A stretch of 64,000 nt of DNA from JAJEAD01 sp965221555 (GTDB lineage: Bacteria > Pseudomonadota > Gammaproteobacteria > HK1), in contig OZ244895.1 in assembly GCA_965221555.1 (NCBI GenBank), positions 868,001 to 932,000 on the forward strand. Direction: 5' to 3'. The notes beneath the pieces are model-generated. The model was given only the letters and a program-made list of their open reading frames with translations. It ran no database searches and had not been told where the DNA came from. The number at the start of each line of letters is the position of its first letter. Position 1 is the stretch's first letter. Of the stretch, positions 9,538-18,271 are shown in pieces. A program made the translations under genes and the position numbers.

Positions 9538-10533
9538 ATGGGTATCGTAGACAGACTGATGGTTCGGGCCGCACGGAGCCCGGGCCGGGTGGTGCTGCCC
9601 GAGGGCACCGAGCCACGGGTGATTGCGGCGGCGCGCTCGCTCGCCGATGCGCGGCTCGCGCAACCGATCCTGATCGGCGAGCCCCATGCGATCGGCAAGG
9701 TCGCGAGCGATGCCGGCCTCTCTCTAGACTCGATACCCATCGTCGACCCCGGGACCGACGATCGGGCCGGACGCTACGCCGATCTTTATGTGGCGGGGCG
9801 CAAGCGCACCGACATCCGGGTGGCGCGACGCCTGCTGCGCCGCCCCCTGTTCTTTGCCGCGATGATGCTCAAGGCCGGGGATGCGCACGCCATGGTGGCG
9901 GGGGCGGCGCATCCGAGCGCGCGTGTCATCGAGGCCGGCCTGATGGCGGTCGGCACCCGCGCCGGCCTCGAGACGCCCTCGAGCTTTTTCCTGATGGAGA
10001 TGCCCGCGACGAGGGGAGGAGACGGACGCGTCCTCCTCTTCGCGGACTGCGCGTTCAACGTGGATCCCGGTCCGGAGCAGCTCGCGGACATCGCCCTGGC
10101 ATCGGCCGAGAGCGCTCAACGTCTGCTCGACGATACCCCGAGGGTGGCGCTGCTCTCCTTCTCGACCCGGGGCAGCGCCCGGCATCCGCGGGTCGAGAAG
10201 GTAGCCCGCGCGGTGGAGATCGCACGCCGGCGAGCGCCCGAGCTTGCAATCGACGGCGAGCTCCAGGCCGATGCCGCGCTCGTCGAACGGGTCGCGCGGA
10301 TCAAGCTCGATCGGACGGGAGAGGTCGCGGGAAACGCCAACGTGCTGGTGTTCCCCGACCTGGATTCCGGCAACATCGCCTACAAACTGGTCCAGCATCT
10401 CGGCGGCGCCCGCGCGATCGGACCCTTCCTGCAAGGCTTCGATGCGCCGCTTTGCGACCTCTCGCGTGGGGCGGAAGCCGAGGACATCGTCGCCACCGCC
10501 GCCATCACCCTCGCCCAGGTGGATGCGGGGTGA
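9538..10533 (+). CDS. pta: phosphate acetyltransferase (short form)
   Basis: The 331-residue protein corresponds to the catalytic Pta domain without the N-terminal regulatory part of E. coli Pta. Family signatures are VVLPEGTEPRVIAAA near the N-terminus, KAGDAHAMVAGAAH, DCAFNVDPGPEQLADIA, and VLVFPDLDSGNIAYKLVQ. It interconverts acetyl-CoA and acetyl phosphate. No ackA or xsc is visible in the window. In taurine degraders a pta often follows xsc, so its partner may lie elsewhere. The stop overlaps the next start (GTGA). Confidence 0.94.
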   Translation: MGIVDRLMVRAARSPGRVVLPEGTEPRVIAAARSLADARLAQPILIGEPHAIGKVASDAGLSLDSIPIVDPGTDDRAGRYADLYVAGRKRTDIRVARRLLRRPLFFAAMMLKAGDAHAMVAGAAHPSARVIEAGLMAVGTRAGLETPSSFFLMEMPATRGGDGRVLLFADCAFNVDPGPEQLADIALASAESAQRLLDDTPRVALLSFSTRGSARHPRVEKVARAVEIARRRAPELAIDGELQADAALVERVARIKLDRTGEVAGNANVLVFPDLDSGNIAYKLVQHLGGARAIGPFLQGFDAPLCDLSRGAEAEDIVATAAITLAQVDAG

Positions 10534-11135
10534 ACTACCTCGCGCACCTCCTGCTCGCGGAGCAGACTCCGCAGGGCTGGCTGGGCGCACTGATGGGCGA
10601 CTTCGTCAAGGGCGCCATCGACCCCACTCTTCCGGGCGGAATCCGCCGCGGCATCGTCTTGCACCGGCGCATCGATTCCTTCACCGACGCGCACCCGGTG
10701 CACCGCGCGAGCCGAAACCGCATCGCGGGCGCGCGGCGGCGCTACGCGGGCATCATCATCGACCTGTGTTACGACCACTTCCTCGCCCGGAGCTGGGCGC
10801 ACCACGCCGCACTGCCGCTCGACGAGTTCACCATCGAGGTCTACGCCGTGCTCGCCCGCCACCGGACCCTGCTTCCTCCGCGCCTCGAGCGCATCGCGCC
10901 GCGCATGACCGCCCAGGACTGGCTGGGCTCCTACCGCAAGCTCGGCGCGCTGGGCGCCGCGCTCGACGGTATCGCGACCCGCTCGCCCCGCGCCGCGCCC
11001 CTTGCCGGCGCAGTGGAAGACGTGCGGCGCTGCCACCGCGAGCTTGGAGAGGACTTCGACGCCTTCTTCCCGGATCTCGTCAGGTTCGCGAACGCCGAGA
11101 AGGCGAAGGTGCGTCCCTGCGACGAGAGTCGCTGA
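10530..11135 (+). CDS. acpH: acyl carrier protein phosphodiesterase
   Basis: The 201-residue protein begins VNYLAHLLLAEQTPQGWLGA, the standard AcpH N-terminus. It contains GDFVKG, GIVLHRRIDSFTDAHPV and IIIDLCYDHFLARSW with the HD-type metal ligands. It removes 4'-phosphopantetheine from holo-ACP. The GTG start at 10530 overlaps the pta stop by 4 nt (GTGA), so translation is probably coupled. The longer ORF starting at 10452 is rejected because the first 26 residues read antisense-like sequence. Confidence 0.92.
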   Translation: MNYLAHLLLAEQTPQGWLGALMGDFVKGAIDPTLPGGIRRGIVLHRRIDSFTDAHPVHRASRNRIAGARRRYAGIIIDLCYDHFLARSWAHHAALPLDEFTIEVYAVLARHRTLLPPRLERIAPRMTAQDWLGSYRKLGALGAALDGIATRSPRAAPLAGAVEDVRRCHRELGEDFDAFFPDLVRFANAEKAKVRPCDESR

Positions 11136-11145
11136 GACATCGCGG

Positions 11146-11330
11146 TGAACCAGAATATTCCACCGATTCTCGGCCGCTTCGGGCGCCAGGATGCCGAGAT
11201 GGGGGGACGCACGGACTGAAGGATGCGCGAGGTGTGGCTGACACGAAGTCGTTGCGGCTTGAGGGAGGGAAGCTCGCAACCGCGAGCATATTGGCGTTCA
11301 AAGAGGAAATCGGCGAGATTTCAGGGTGAA
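11146..11330. mobile_element. short-type repeat element (copy 2), complete
   Basis: A 177-bp element (11150-11326) is bordered on both sides by TGAA (11146-11149, 11327-11330), in a wider match GGTGAA. The left terminus has CCACCGATTCTC and the right terminus GAAATCGGCGAG. The core shares GGCGCCAGGATGCCGAGAT, GCGGCTTGAGGGAG and CATATTGGCGT with the other copies. It also contains a perfect 6-bp hairpin with a 4-nt loop at 11272-11287. It lies between the convergent acpH and TcpQ-like genes. Confidence 0.8.
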
Positions 11331-11337
11331 GAGCGAT

Positions 11338-12102
11338 CTACCCCGCTTCGCGAACCGTCAGGTAGCGGTTGGCGCGCCAGAGCGTAGGGACGAGAGTCCG
11401 CCGGCTCCTGGTCTCGCGCAGCAGGGCGTCCACCGCGGCATCGAAGGTGCCGAGGAAGACCGCGGGGGCTTGCACCGCGTAATCGACCTCTTCCGCCTCC
11501 CATACCAGGGTCCAACCCGCACGCGCCGTCCACTCCTCGAGCACCCCGCGCAGCGTGGCATGGCGCACCGGATCGATGCGCCACTCTTCCCTGGTCCCCC
11601 AGCCATTGGCCGTGGTCTCGGGGGTGGACTTCGGGGGTTCACGGTAGAGGATGAGCCGGCCCGGATCCGAGCCCGCGCCTTCCTCCCATTCCCACTCGTA
11701 GGCGGAGTGAAGGGCAATCTGGTCGAGCACTTCATCCACCCTGAGTGCTCCCGAGACCGGGATCGGTGAGGGCGCCTCGATCCCCTGGTGGGTGCCCCCC
11801 TCGATGGGTCCGCGCTCTTCGATGACCACTTCGCAGCGCAGGGCGGCGGAGAGGCGGGCGGCGATTCGCGAGAGCGCCATCGTCTGCGTGCCGTCGAAGG
11901 CCACCTCCCGGATCCGGAGCGACTCGGGGAGCGCCTGGCGCCGGCGAGTCACTCGCGCCGACACCGCCTCCTCGACGTGCGGCGCCTCGACCACAATCTG
12001 GTCCCGGTGGGCCCGCGCGTCGCTGTGATGGGGGGCGGGAGAAAGCGGTACGCAGCCCGCCATCAGCGCCGCCGGAATCATCCAGAGTAGTTTCGTCTTC
12101 AC
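11338..12102 (-). CDS. TcpQ/PilL-type pilus lipoprotein
   Basis: From GTG 12102 the protein has 254 residues. It starts with a lipoprotein signal (KTKLLWMIPAALMAGC, lipobox MAGC). The C-terminal 100 residues fit the TcpQ/PilL domain: LRGVLEEWTARAGWTLVWEA, then APAVFLGTFDAAVDALL and LWRANRYLTVRE. TcpQ-like lipoproteins bind and stabilise the pilus secretin (TcpC/PilN) at the outer membrane. The start overlaps the preceding stop (GTGA). It is the last gene of the pilus operon, whereas PilL is normally near the start in R64. Confidence 0.8.
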   Translation of the reverse strand: MKTKLLWMIPAALMAGCVPLSPAPHHSDARAHRDQIVVEAPHVEEAVSARVTRRRQALPESLRIREVAFDGTQTMALSRIAARLSAALRCEVVIEERGPIEGGTHQGIEAPSPIPVSGALRVDEVLDQIALHSAYEWEWEEGAGSDPGRLILYREPPKSTPETTANGWGTREEWRIDPVRHATLRGVLEEWTARAGWTLVWEAEEVDYAVQAPAVFLGTFDAAVDALLRETRSRRTLVPTLWRANRYLTVREAG

Positions 12103-12395
12103 TTCTTTTCCTCGCTGATCGAGAAGGTCGAGCCGAGATGGGGGCAGAGTCCCCGCAGCGCCGATGCTTCGCAGATCCCCGGTGGCAGCCCCGCAACGCG
12201 TCCTCCCTCGGAGACTCGGGCCCACTCGATGAGCTCGCGCTGGGCTGTGCGGATACGCCGCAGCAACACCAGTTCCTCGTGCAGGCGCGTTTCCTCGGCC
12301 CGCACTACAGAGACCGCATCCTCCCCCGCGGCGCTCGCCGCGGCCGTCATCGCCACCAAGACGATTCCGGTCACTGCCAATGTGCGTAATCCCAC
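12099..12395 (-). CDS. small secreted protein of the pilus operon
   Basis: The 98-residue protein has a GTG start at 12395 preceded by GGAGGG about 8 nt upstream, the strongest ribosome-binding site in the operon. The signal peptide is LRTLAVTGIVLVAMTAAASAAG. The mature part is a coiled-coil-like segment (VVRAEETRLHEELVLLRRIRTAQRELIEWAR) followed by a tail with two cysteines (ICEASALRGLC). I do not recognise a family. Its position between pilV and tcpQ suggests a periplasmic accessory factor. It overlaps the next gene by 4 nt. Confidence 0.72.
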   Translation of the reverse strand: MGLRTLAVTGIVLVAMTAAASAAGEDAVSVVRAEETRLHEELVLLRRIRTAQRELIEWARVSEGGRVAGLPPGICEASALRGLCPHLGSTFSISEEKK

Positions 12396-12412
12396 GCCGC
12401 CACCCTCCGCTC

Positions 12413-13543
12413 TCAGTTCCCCGTCGTCACCACCGATTCCGCCTGCAGTGAGCGATAGGTGCCCCGGCCGGCCTCGATGGTCTCGGTACGCAGCACCCGC
12501 ACCGACGCATCGCGGGTCTCGATGTCGTTCGACTCCACCCGTTCCGCCCGCAGGGTCCGGGCCTCGACCCGCCCGAGCGACGCGCTCCCGGCCGACAGGG
12601 GCCCGTCCACGGTGAACGCCCCCGCATCTACGCGCTCCGCCACCGATGCCCGCTTCGCCTCCAATGCTCCGCGCACCGTCGCACTCTCGCTTTCGATGGT
12701 CTCGCTCGCGTGCAGGGTCGCGACCTCCAGTGCGCCGCCGACCTCCAGCTGGCCGGCGACCGTGACCTCTCTGCCCACCATCAGGTCCTCGCGCACCGTG
12801 GCATCGCCGAGGACTTCGAGGGTGTCCTCGAGCGTCGCCGAACGGGCTTCCAGGTCTCCCACGCCCCGCAGGTCCTCTCCTCCGAGCGAGAGATCGGTGC
12901 GCATCGTGTTGCCTTCCGCCCATCCCGTGAGCGTCACCCGGTAGAGCTGACTCCCGTAGCTCCCGCGCATGGTGAGGGAGCCAAGCGCCGCCATCTCGCC
13001 GAGAGAAGGCTCGCCGAATGCGTCCTGGTAGGGCGACACGTCGGCGTCGAGCGCGGGGCCGCGCACCCTGGTCGGCGCCGCCGGGCTCACCGTTCCGATG
13101 AACACGTCCGCCGCGCCGTCGTAGCCCGCGCGCAGGGCGAAGCCGCGTTCCTGTCCGGGTGGGGTCACCGTACTCACCAGGACTTCGAGACCGTCGACCC
13201 CCGTGCGGCGGTGGAAGAGTCGGTAGCCCTGTCCGAGATCGTTGGTAAGGGGGAACCCGGGATGGATCCAGCCGGCGCCTTCGAGCTCGGCGAGGGCCAC
13301 CTCGCGCAGTCCTGTCCCGCCCGCCGCGGTGCGCATCGCCCCGATGTCCTGTCCGGCATGCGCGCGGGCCGCCTGGGCGAGGGTTCCCAGGTCGCGCGCC
13401 GCCGCTTCTTGGCGCCGCTCCATCCCGAGACGCTCCACGAAGGCGAGGACCCCGAGGCCGAGCACTCCGAGCAGCGCGGTAGCCACCAGCGCCTCGAAGA
13501 TAGTGAATCCCCGTGCGCGCTCTCCAGGGCGTAGCCGCACCAT
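12413..13543 (-). CDS. pilV: PilV-like minor pilin/tip protein, second copy
   Basis: The 376-residue protein has a class-like prepilin leader ending RARG before FTIFEALVATALLGVLGLGVLAF (type III methylation-type N-terminus). A PilV-like segment follows: REVALAELEGAGWIHPGF and NDLGQGYRLFHRR, then VLVSTVTPPG. From about residue 225 the protein is a run of short repeats (EARSATLEDTLEVLGDATV, GREVTVAGQLEVGG), as in beta-solenoid or bactofilin-like stalks. R64 PilV is the pilus-tip adhesin. The start is ATG 13543. The first codons lie in the terminus of a repeat element, so its translation signal may have been remodelled by the insertion. Confidence 0.8.
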   Translation of the reverse strand: MVRLRPGERARGFTIFEALVATALLGVLGLGVLAFVERLGMERRQEAAARDLGTLAQAARAHAGQDIGAMRTAAGGTGLREVALAELEGAGWIHPGFPLTNDLGQGYRLFHRRTGVDGLEVLVSTVTPPGQERGFALRAGYDGAADVFIGTVSPAAPTRVRGPALDADVSPYQDAFGEPSLGEMAALGSLTMRGSYGSQLYRVTLTGWAEGNTMRTDLSLGGEDLRGVGDLEARSATLEDTLEVLGDATVREDLMVGREVTVAGQLEVGGALEVATLHASETIESESATVRGALEAKRASVAERVDAGAFTVDGPLSAGSASLGRVEARTLRAERVESNDIETRDASVRVLRTETIEAGRGTYRSLQAESVVTTGN

Positions 13544-14009
13544 CGCACCGACTTTCTTCGTGGCGGCGCCGGCATGCCGTCGTGGTGGGACGCACGGACT
13601 TGAAGCACACGTATGACGACGAGCCGGAACGAGGCAAAGCGCCGGGCGCACTTCATCCCGGCAAGCGCTAAACCCGCAGATCTCACGAATCTTCGTGGCG
13701 AGGGCGCCGAGATACCGAGATAGCGGGGCGCACGGACCAAGAGATACCGAAGGCGTAATCGAAACCGCGTCGAAGCACCTTGCAAGAGTACGGCCCGCAA
13801 TCGCGAGCAGATTGGCGTCCGCGAGTCGACAAGTCGGTGAAACTCTCTGAACAAGCCACGATTGGATTACCCGGCCAGAAAGCGTCGCCCCGGTCTGCGA
13901 AGCCAGGCAGGTAGCCGACACTGCGTCGAAGGGTCTTGAAGGAGTACGTCGCGCTGACACGCGTACCTTGGCGTCCGTGGCGGGCAATCGGTGCGGTTGC
14001 GCGCTCAGC
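13531..14009. mobile_element. long-type repeat element split by a nested short-type element
   Basis: 13531-13668 and 13856-14009 are the two ends of one long-type element. They match the left and right parts of the long copies at 25.1 and 50.1 kb (shared AGCCGGAA...AAGCGCCG, CAGGTAGCCGACACT, CCTTGGCGTCCG). Between them lies a complete short-type element, 13669-13855, with its own termini (AACCCGCAGATCTCAC, AAGTCGGTGAAA). The array fills the whole space between the two pilV-like genes. Its outer ends carry the stop of the upstream gene (14005) and the start of the downstream gene (13543). No clean target duplication remains. Confidence 0.75.
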
Positions 14010-15129
14010 ATCCGGCGCAGCTTCCGGTTACGGTGACCCTTCCCTCGAAGCGCGCGCGCTCTCCGATCGAGTAATGCGCCGTGACGCCGGCGCTTGCCGC
14101 CACCTGGCCCGCCGCCTCATCCCATGCCCGCAAACCCTTGCTCATCACCTTCGGGCTTCTGGCGGCCGACGCCTCCAGGTTCCCGTCGATCACGAAGCCG
14201 CCGGGCGCGCTCACCGCCCCGGTGGCCGTCGCGCGCGGGGTGACGAACTCCGTCTCTACCGCGAGGCGCCTCGCCTCGATTGTCTCCGCGTTCCAGATTG
14301 AGGCGGCGAACACCGTTCGCGCGGCGACACTGCGTCCTTCCAGATGGCGGGCCCGTACCTCCTCCTCTACCCTTGCGCTATGCACGGCGAGTCCACTGCG
14401 TGCCCGCAGAGTGCCTACCGCGAGCGCCCCGGCCAGCTCCGCGCGTTGCGCTTCGAGCGCGCCGACATCGGAGATCCCGGCATCGTTTCCGAAGTCCAGA
14501 GCGGTCTCCATTCGCGATTGGGCGGTGCGCCCCGGCTGCGCACGCCGGTACACGATCCGGCGGTCATGGGCGATCCCGACGTCGGCCGTCGCGTAGAGCT
14601 CACCCCGCTCCAGGGGACGTCCGAGCACACGTTCTATGGCGCCCTGCCAGCGCGTCGCCCGCGCTTCGCGGCCCGGCCCCGCGACATCGCCCACGCGATT
14701 CGCCGCCGCGCCCGCCACGAAGCTTTCCAGATGGAGTGGAGACAAGCGACCCGCGGGCGTAGCGAGCGCGAAGGCCATCGGTACTCCGAACCCGTCATCG
14801 ATCACGCCGAGTGCGATCGTCTGGCCGGCATCGGTCCGCGCCGGCAACCAGTCGGGTACCAGGCCCGCGTTTCGCAACCGGGCGCCCGGAACCGACACCC
14901 CGCCCTGGAGCGCGACGAGTTGCCGGAAGTGCGCCTCTTCCGATTGGGCAAGGTGGTGCGCGGCCCGGAACCACTGTGCGAAGACCGCGCCCGCCGCGTG
15001 CGTGCGTGCCTCCAGGTCCTGCTTGGTGCGACTGTCCAGGGTTCGCAGCATGCCGGCGCCCGCGAACGCGGTGAGGAGAAGCGCGGACATCACCATGGCC
15101 GCGCCGCGCTGGCTCCGCTCGCGTCGCAT
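14005..15129 (-). CDS. pilV: PilV-like minor pilin/tip protein, first copy
   Basis: The 374-residue protein starts MRRERSQRGAAMVMSALLL, a basic leader and hydrophobic helix of the pilin kind though without the canonical G-F/M-T-x-x-E signature. SRTKQDLEARTHAAGAVFAQ and LRNAGLVPDWLPARTDAGQT then resemble the PilV N-terminal globular domain. The last 150 residues are short beta-type repeats (LAGALAVGTLRARSGLAVHS, RRLAVETEFVTPRATATGAV) and end in GSCAGC. It overlaps the pilS stop (TGATG). With the gene at 12.4-13.5 kb it forms a tandem pair. I see no shufflon repeats or Rci recombinase in the window. Confidence 0.75.
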   Translation of the reverse strand: MRRERSQRGAAMVMSALLLTAFAGAGMLRTLDSRTKQDLEARTHAAGAVFAQWFRAAHHLAQSEEAHFRQLVALQGGVSVPGARLRNAGLVPDWLPARTDAGQTIALGVIDDGFGVPMAFALATPAGRLSPLHLESFVAGAAANRVGDVAGPGREARATRWQGAIERVLGRPLERGELYATADVGIAHDRRIVYRRAQPGRTAQSRMETALDFGNDAGISDVGALEAQRAELAGALAVGTLRARSGLAVHSARVEEEVRARHLEGRSVAARTVFAASIWNAETIEARRLAVETEFVTPRATATGAVSAPGGFVIDGNLEASAARSPKVMSKGLRAWDEAAGQVAASAGVTAHYSIGERARFEGRVTVTGSCAGC

Positions 15130-15677
15130 CAGTGGTACTCCCAGTCGACCCGGTTGGCACGCGCGTTTCCCGTGCACATCTGTGCCGCTTGCCCCCGGGG
15201 GGCGTTCTCCGCGACCGTCTGCCGGTTGATCTGAATGCGCCACAAGCCGGTCCGCGAGCCGGTCTCGCCGATGAGTTTGGTGCCCAACGCCGCGCAGACA
15301 TCCGGATCGAGGTTGCGATACGAGATCATGTACGAGGTACGGCCCTCCGGCCCGCCGATCACCTGGACCGGTCCGCGATAGGGATGCTCGATCAGAACCC
15401 CGCCGTTCCTGAGGATCCGCGCGCCGCTGGGAATCGCGCCGAAGTCTTCGAGCATCGGTACCAGATCCGCGTCGTTCCCGTAGTTGCGCGACCCGGCAAA
15501 CATCCGCCCCACCGCCTGGGCGAGCTCCGCCTGTAGCGCCAGCGCCTCGTTCTGCCGCATCGCGCCCTGTGCCCGCTTGCCGATGCCCATCACCCAGACG
15601 AGCGCGACCGCGACGATCACCACCACGATGAGCATCTCGGTCAGCGTGAACCCGGTCTGTCGCCTTTCCCTGGTCAT
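15129..15677 (-). CDS. pilS: major type IVb prepilin PilS
   Basis: The 182-residue protein has a short leader, MTRERRQTG, with prepilin cleavage before FTLTEMLIVVVIVAVALVW (Glu at position 5 of the mature form). The C-terminal domain has cysteines at DVCAALG and QMCTGNA that could form the D-loop disulfide of type IVb pilins. It ends NRVDWEYH. It is polymerised into the pilus fibre after processing by a prepilin peptidase, which is not encoded in this window. ATG 15677 overlaps the pilR stop (ATGA). Confidence 0.88.
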   Translation of the reverse strand: MTRERRQTGFTLTEMLIVVVIVAVALVWVMGIGKRAQGAMRQNEALALQAELAQAVGRMFAGSRNYGNDADLVPMLEDFGAIPSGARILRNGGVLIEHPYRGPVQVIGGPEGRTSYMISYRNLDPDVCAALGTKLIGETGSRTGLWRIQINRQTVAENAPRGQAAQMCTGNARANRVDWEYH

Positions 15678-16708
15678 ATGACGCCTCCTGCCGCCTCCAA
15701 TACTTCGAAGAGCGCCGAGATCCCTCCCGCGGTGACTGCTCCCACCAGCAGCAGCAACACGCGGTTGAATACGAGGGTGCGGGTGCGCACGAGGTGCTCG
15801 GCCCGCTCCACCCAGCGCTCGCAGAAAACCCCGAGTCTCGATTCCCACTTCGGCATGCCTTCGAGCGCCGCGACCACCGCGATCAGTTGCGGCTCCGGAA
15901 AGCCATGCCCGGTCGCCGTCATGGCCTGCCCGAAGCCGAGTCCCCGGTTCATGTTCGCCGCGATCGCCGCGATCCGATGGCGTACGTAGCGGGTACCCCC
16001 TCGGGCGAGCGCCGCGAAGGTGCGATCGTTCAGATCGAGACCGGCGCGCGCGCATTCGATCGCTGTCAACAGGAAGGCAAGACCCGTGACCATCCGTATC
16101 CACGAGAAGGGCGCCACCCGATCCGCCAGCGCACGCCCCGGCCCGGTCCACACCGCGCCGAGCCACGCCGCAGCCGCAAGCACACCTCCCGTCGCGATCC
16201 CGATCCACAGGATCTCTTCGGCCACCCACAGGCACAGTCCGCCCGCGTACCGCGACCACTGCGGCCAGCCGCTCATCGGGTAGTAGTCCGCGAGCTGTGG
16301 AACGAAGAAGGCGCCCGCCCCCCAGATCATCCCGACAAGGCCCATCACCAGGAGGCAGGGTCCCGCGAGGTTCGTCCACAATGCCATTACGAGCTTGTCC
16401 TGCACCTGCGCGATTCGCGCCGCGGCCGCGAAGGTCGCGACCGCATCGGTCCGACCGAAGGACTTGAACACCAGCGCCTCGCCGGCGGACGCCGTTCTTC
16501 CCACCGCCTTGCTCAGATCTCCGGTCTTGACCGCCTGTTCCAGGCTCTCGATCCGCAAGGCGATCCAGCGCCTTCCTTGCAGCGCGTACATCTCCCGCAC
16601 CAGGGGAAAGACGCGCTCGATCTCGAACCCCGACTCGAGCAGATTGGCGCACAGGTGCCAGATCGCGATGCGATCCTCGCGTCGAATACGTCCGATACGC
16701 CCGATCAT
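15674..16708 (-). CDS. pilR: PilR/GspF-type inner-membrane platform protein
   Basis: The 344-residue protein has the T2SS-F pattern: a cytoplasmic N-terminal domain (YALQGRRWIALRIESLEQAV), then hydrophobic segments (LVMGLVGMIWGAGAFFVP; EILWIGIATGGVLAAAAWLG), a second F domain (PFSWIRMVTGLAFLLTAIEC) and a final helix (RVLLLLVGAVTAGGISALF). This polytopic protein couples the PilQ ATPase to pilin extrusion. AGGGAGCG lies just upstream of ATG 16708. It follows pilQ after 12 nt. Confidence 0.9.
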   Translation of the reverse strand: MIGRIGRIRREDRIAIWHLCANLLESGFEIERVFPLVREMYALQGRRWIALRIESLEQAVKTGDLSKAVGRTASAGEALVFKSFGRTDAVATFAAAARIAQVQDKLVMALWTNLAGPCLLVMGLVGMIWGAGAFFVPQLADYYPMSGWPQWSRYAGGLCLWVAEEILWIGIATGGVLAAAAWLGAVWTGPGRALADRVAPFSWIRMVTGLAFLLTAIECARAGLDLNDRTFAALARGGTRYVRHRIAAIAANMNRGLGFGQAMTATGHGFPEPQLIAVVAALEGMPKWESRLGVFCERWVERAEHLVRTRTLVFNRVLLLLVGAVTAGGISALFEVLEAAGGVI

Positions 16709-16720
16709 TCGGCGCTCCCT

Positions 16721-18271
16721 TCAGCTCCGGACCACACTGAGTTCGGGGCGGGCGGGGCGGCGTTTCGCCGGCATCATCCCCTTTGCCGCCGCGTCGGTGG
16801 GATCGACCATTCCCGCGTCGATGAGCCCCGCGATGCGCTCCGCGACCGGAACCCCACCGAGCGCGTCTCGCCAGTAGCGCAGCGCCCCGATGGGATCGCG
16901 CTCACGGACAAACTCCAGATACCCTTCGTCGGGGACGATCATCTCGGCCACCACCGTGCTCTTGGAGTAGCCACGCCACGCGAGGTCTCCGATCGCCGCC
17001 TCGCGCCGGCAGGCGTAGCACCCTTGTGGGTTGCGCACGAAGATCTCTTCGCTCGTCTCGATCTCGCGCTCCAGCCAAAGGGGCAGACGTCCCTTCGCGG
17101 GCAGCCGGCACGCCTCGCACAGGACCGGCACCAGCACCTGCCTCATCAGCAACGCAAAGTTGCCGGGTTTGCAAAGCTGGGCCGGTGGCACTCCGAAGTC
17201 GAGGAGACGAAACACGATCCCGTTGGCGGAGTCCGCGTGTATCGTCGTCCAGACCTGATGGCCGGTGTCGACGAAACGCATCACCTGGCGCGCCGCTTCC
17301 GCGTCCCGGATCTCCGAGACCATCCCGCTCGAGGGATTGATGCGGCAGAAGTGCATCAGCGCCCGCGCAAACGCCTTGCCGCGATCCTCGCCCTCCGCGG
17401 CGGTCGATACCGCGGTCTGCACCGCGCCCCGGATGGGATACTCCACCGGGTCTTCCACCGTCACCACGTTGAGGGTGCCGCCGAACTCCTCCTGCTGACG
17501 CTCCAGGCAAACCGCCACCGTCGTCGACTTTCCGGAACCCGTTTCCCCTCCGATCACCACCGCGCCGCGCAGCGTGCCCCGCACCCTCTCGAGCACGTGG
17601 CACTCCGCGTCGGTGAACCCGAGCGCCTCCAGCCCCGGGACGTCCACCGCGTCGTGGTAGAACAGGCGCATGTACAGATGCTGGCCCCGCGGCTCGGAAC
17701 GCCCCCGCTCACCGCGTACCGCCACCACGCCCTCCGGTACGTGCAGTCGCTGCGAGTCGCGAATCGCAAAGCCCTGGGTCGCCCGCTCCCGGTAGCTCGT
17801 CTGTTCGCTGCCTTCCTCCTTGACGTAGAAGGCGACCCGCATCGCGGCGAGTCCCTCCTCGACGCGTATCGCGTCGCCCAGCTGGTAGCGCCGGCCGTTG
17901 ACGATGAGATACATCCGCGCCGCGGTCTCGTTGGTCAGGAATACCAGGTCGCTCGCCCGCACTTCCGCGGCGCGACGCAAACCGTCCTCGACGAGCCGCC
18001 GGGCACGCCCGTCAGGCTCCCGCGCCCCGCGCGCGGGCGCAGGCTCCCGCGTCTCCCTCGCCCCACGCCAGGCCTTGGCGATATCCCCGATCGGGCGCAC
18101 TTCGCGCACCCGTTCCGACGGCACCACGCCCGCCGCGCGCAACAGCGCCAACTTCGTCAGCACGTCGACATCGATGTCGTAGCCCTCGGCGAGCCATACC
18201 GTTCCGTCGTCGAAGAGCGCGCACACGTCACGCACTCTGCGATCGATGCGAGGCGACGCAACAAGCTTCAC
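16721..18271 (-). CDS. pilQ: PilQ pilus assembly ATPase (GspE/PilB family)
   Basis: The 516-residue protein carries Walker A GGETGSGKST, an Asp-box-like segment VTVEDPVEYPI, a Walker B region SGMVSEIRDAEAARQ and a His box TGHQVWTTIHADSA. Two CxxC pairs (LCEACR, CYACR) form the zinc motif of GspE-type ATPases. It powers pilus extension at the cytoplasmic face. I chose GTG 18271, which overlaps the pilP stop as GTGA, over the upstream ATG 18328, which would overlap pilP by 61 nt. Confidence 0.93.
   Translation of the reverse strand: MKLVASPRIDRRVRDVCALFDDGTVWLAEGYDIDVDVLTKLALLRAAGVVPSERVREVRPIGDIAKAWRGARETREPAPARGAREPDGRARRLVEDGLRRAAEVRASDLVFLTNETAARMYLIVNGRRYQLGDAIRVEEGLAAMRVAFYVKEEGSEQTSYRERATQGFAIRDSQRLHVPEGVVAVRGERGRSEPRGQHLYMRLFYHDAVDVPGLEALGFTDAECHVLERVRGTLRGAVVIGGETGSGKSTTVAVCLERQQEEFGGTLNVVTVEDPVEYPIRGAVQTAVSTAAEGEDRGKAFARALMHFCRINPSSGMVSEIRDAEAARQVMRFVDTGHQVWTTIHADSANGIVFRLLDFGVPPAQLCKPGNFALLMRQVLVPVLCEACRLPAKGRLPLWLEREIETSEEIFVRNPQGCYACRREAAIGDLAWRGYSKSTVVAEMIVPDEGYLEFVRERDPIGALRYWRDALGGVPVAERIAGLIDAGMVDPTDAAAKGMMPAKRRPARPELSVVRS

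Noticed and set aside
12413..15129. A shufflon (invertible pilV segments)
   Set aside because: No short inverted recombination repeats between segments and no Rci-like gene. The two genes are separate full-length frames in the same orientation.
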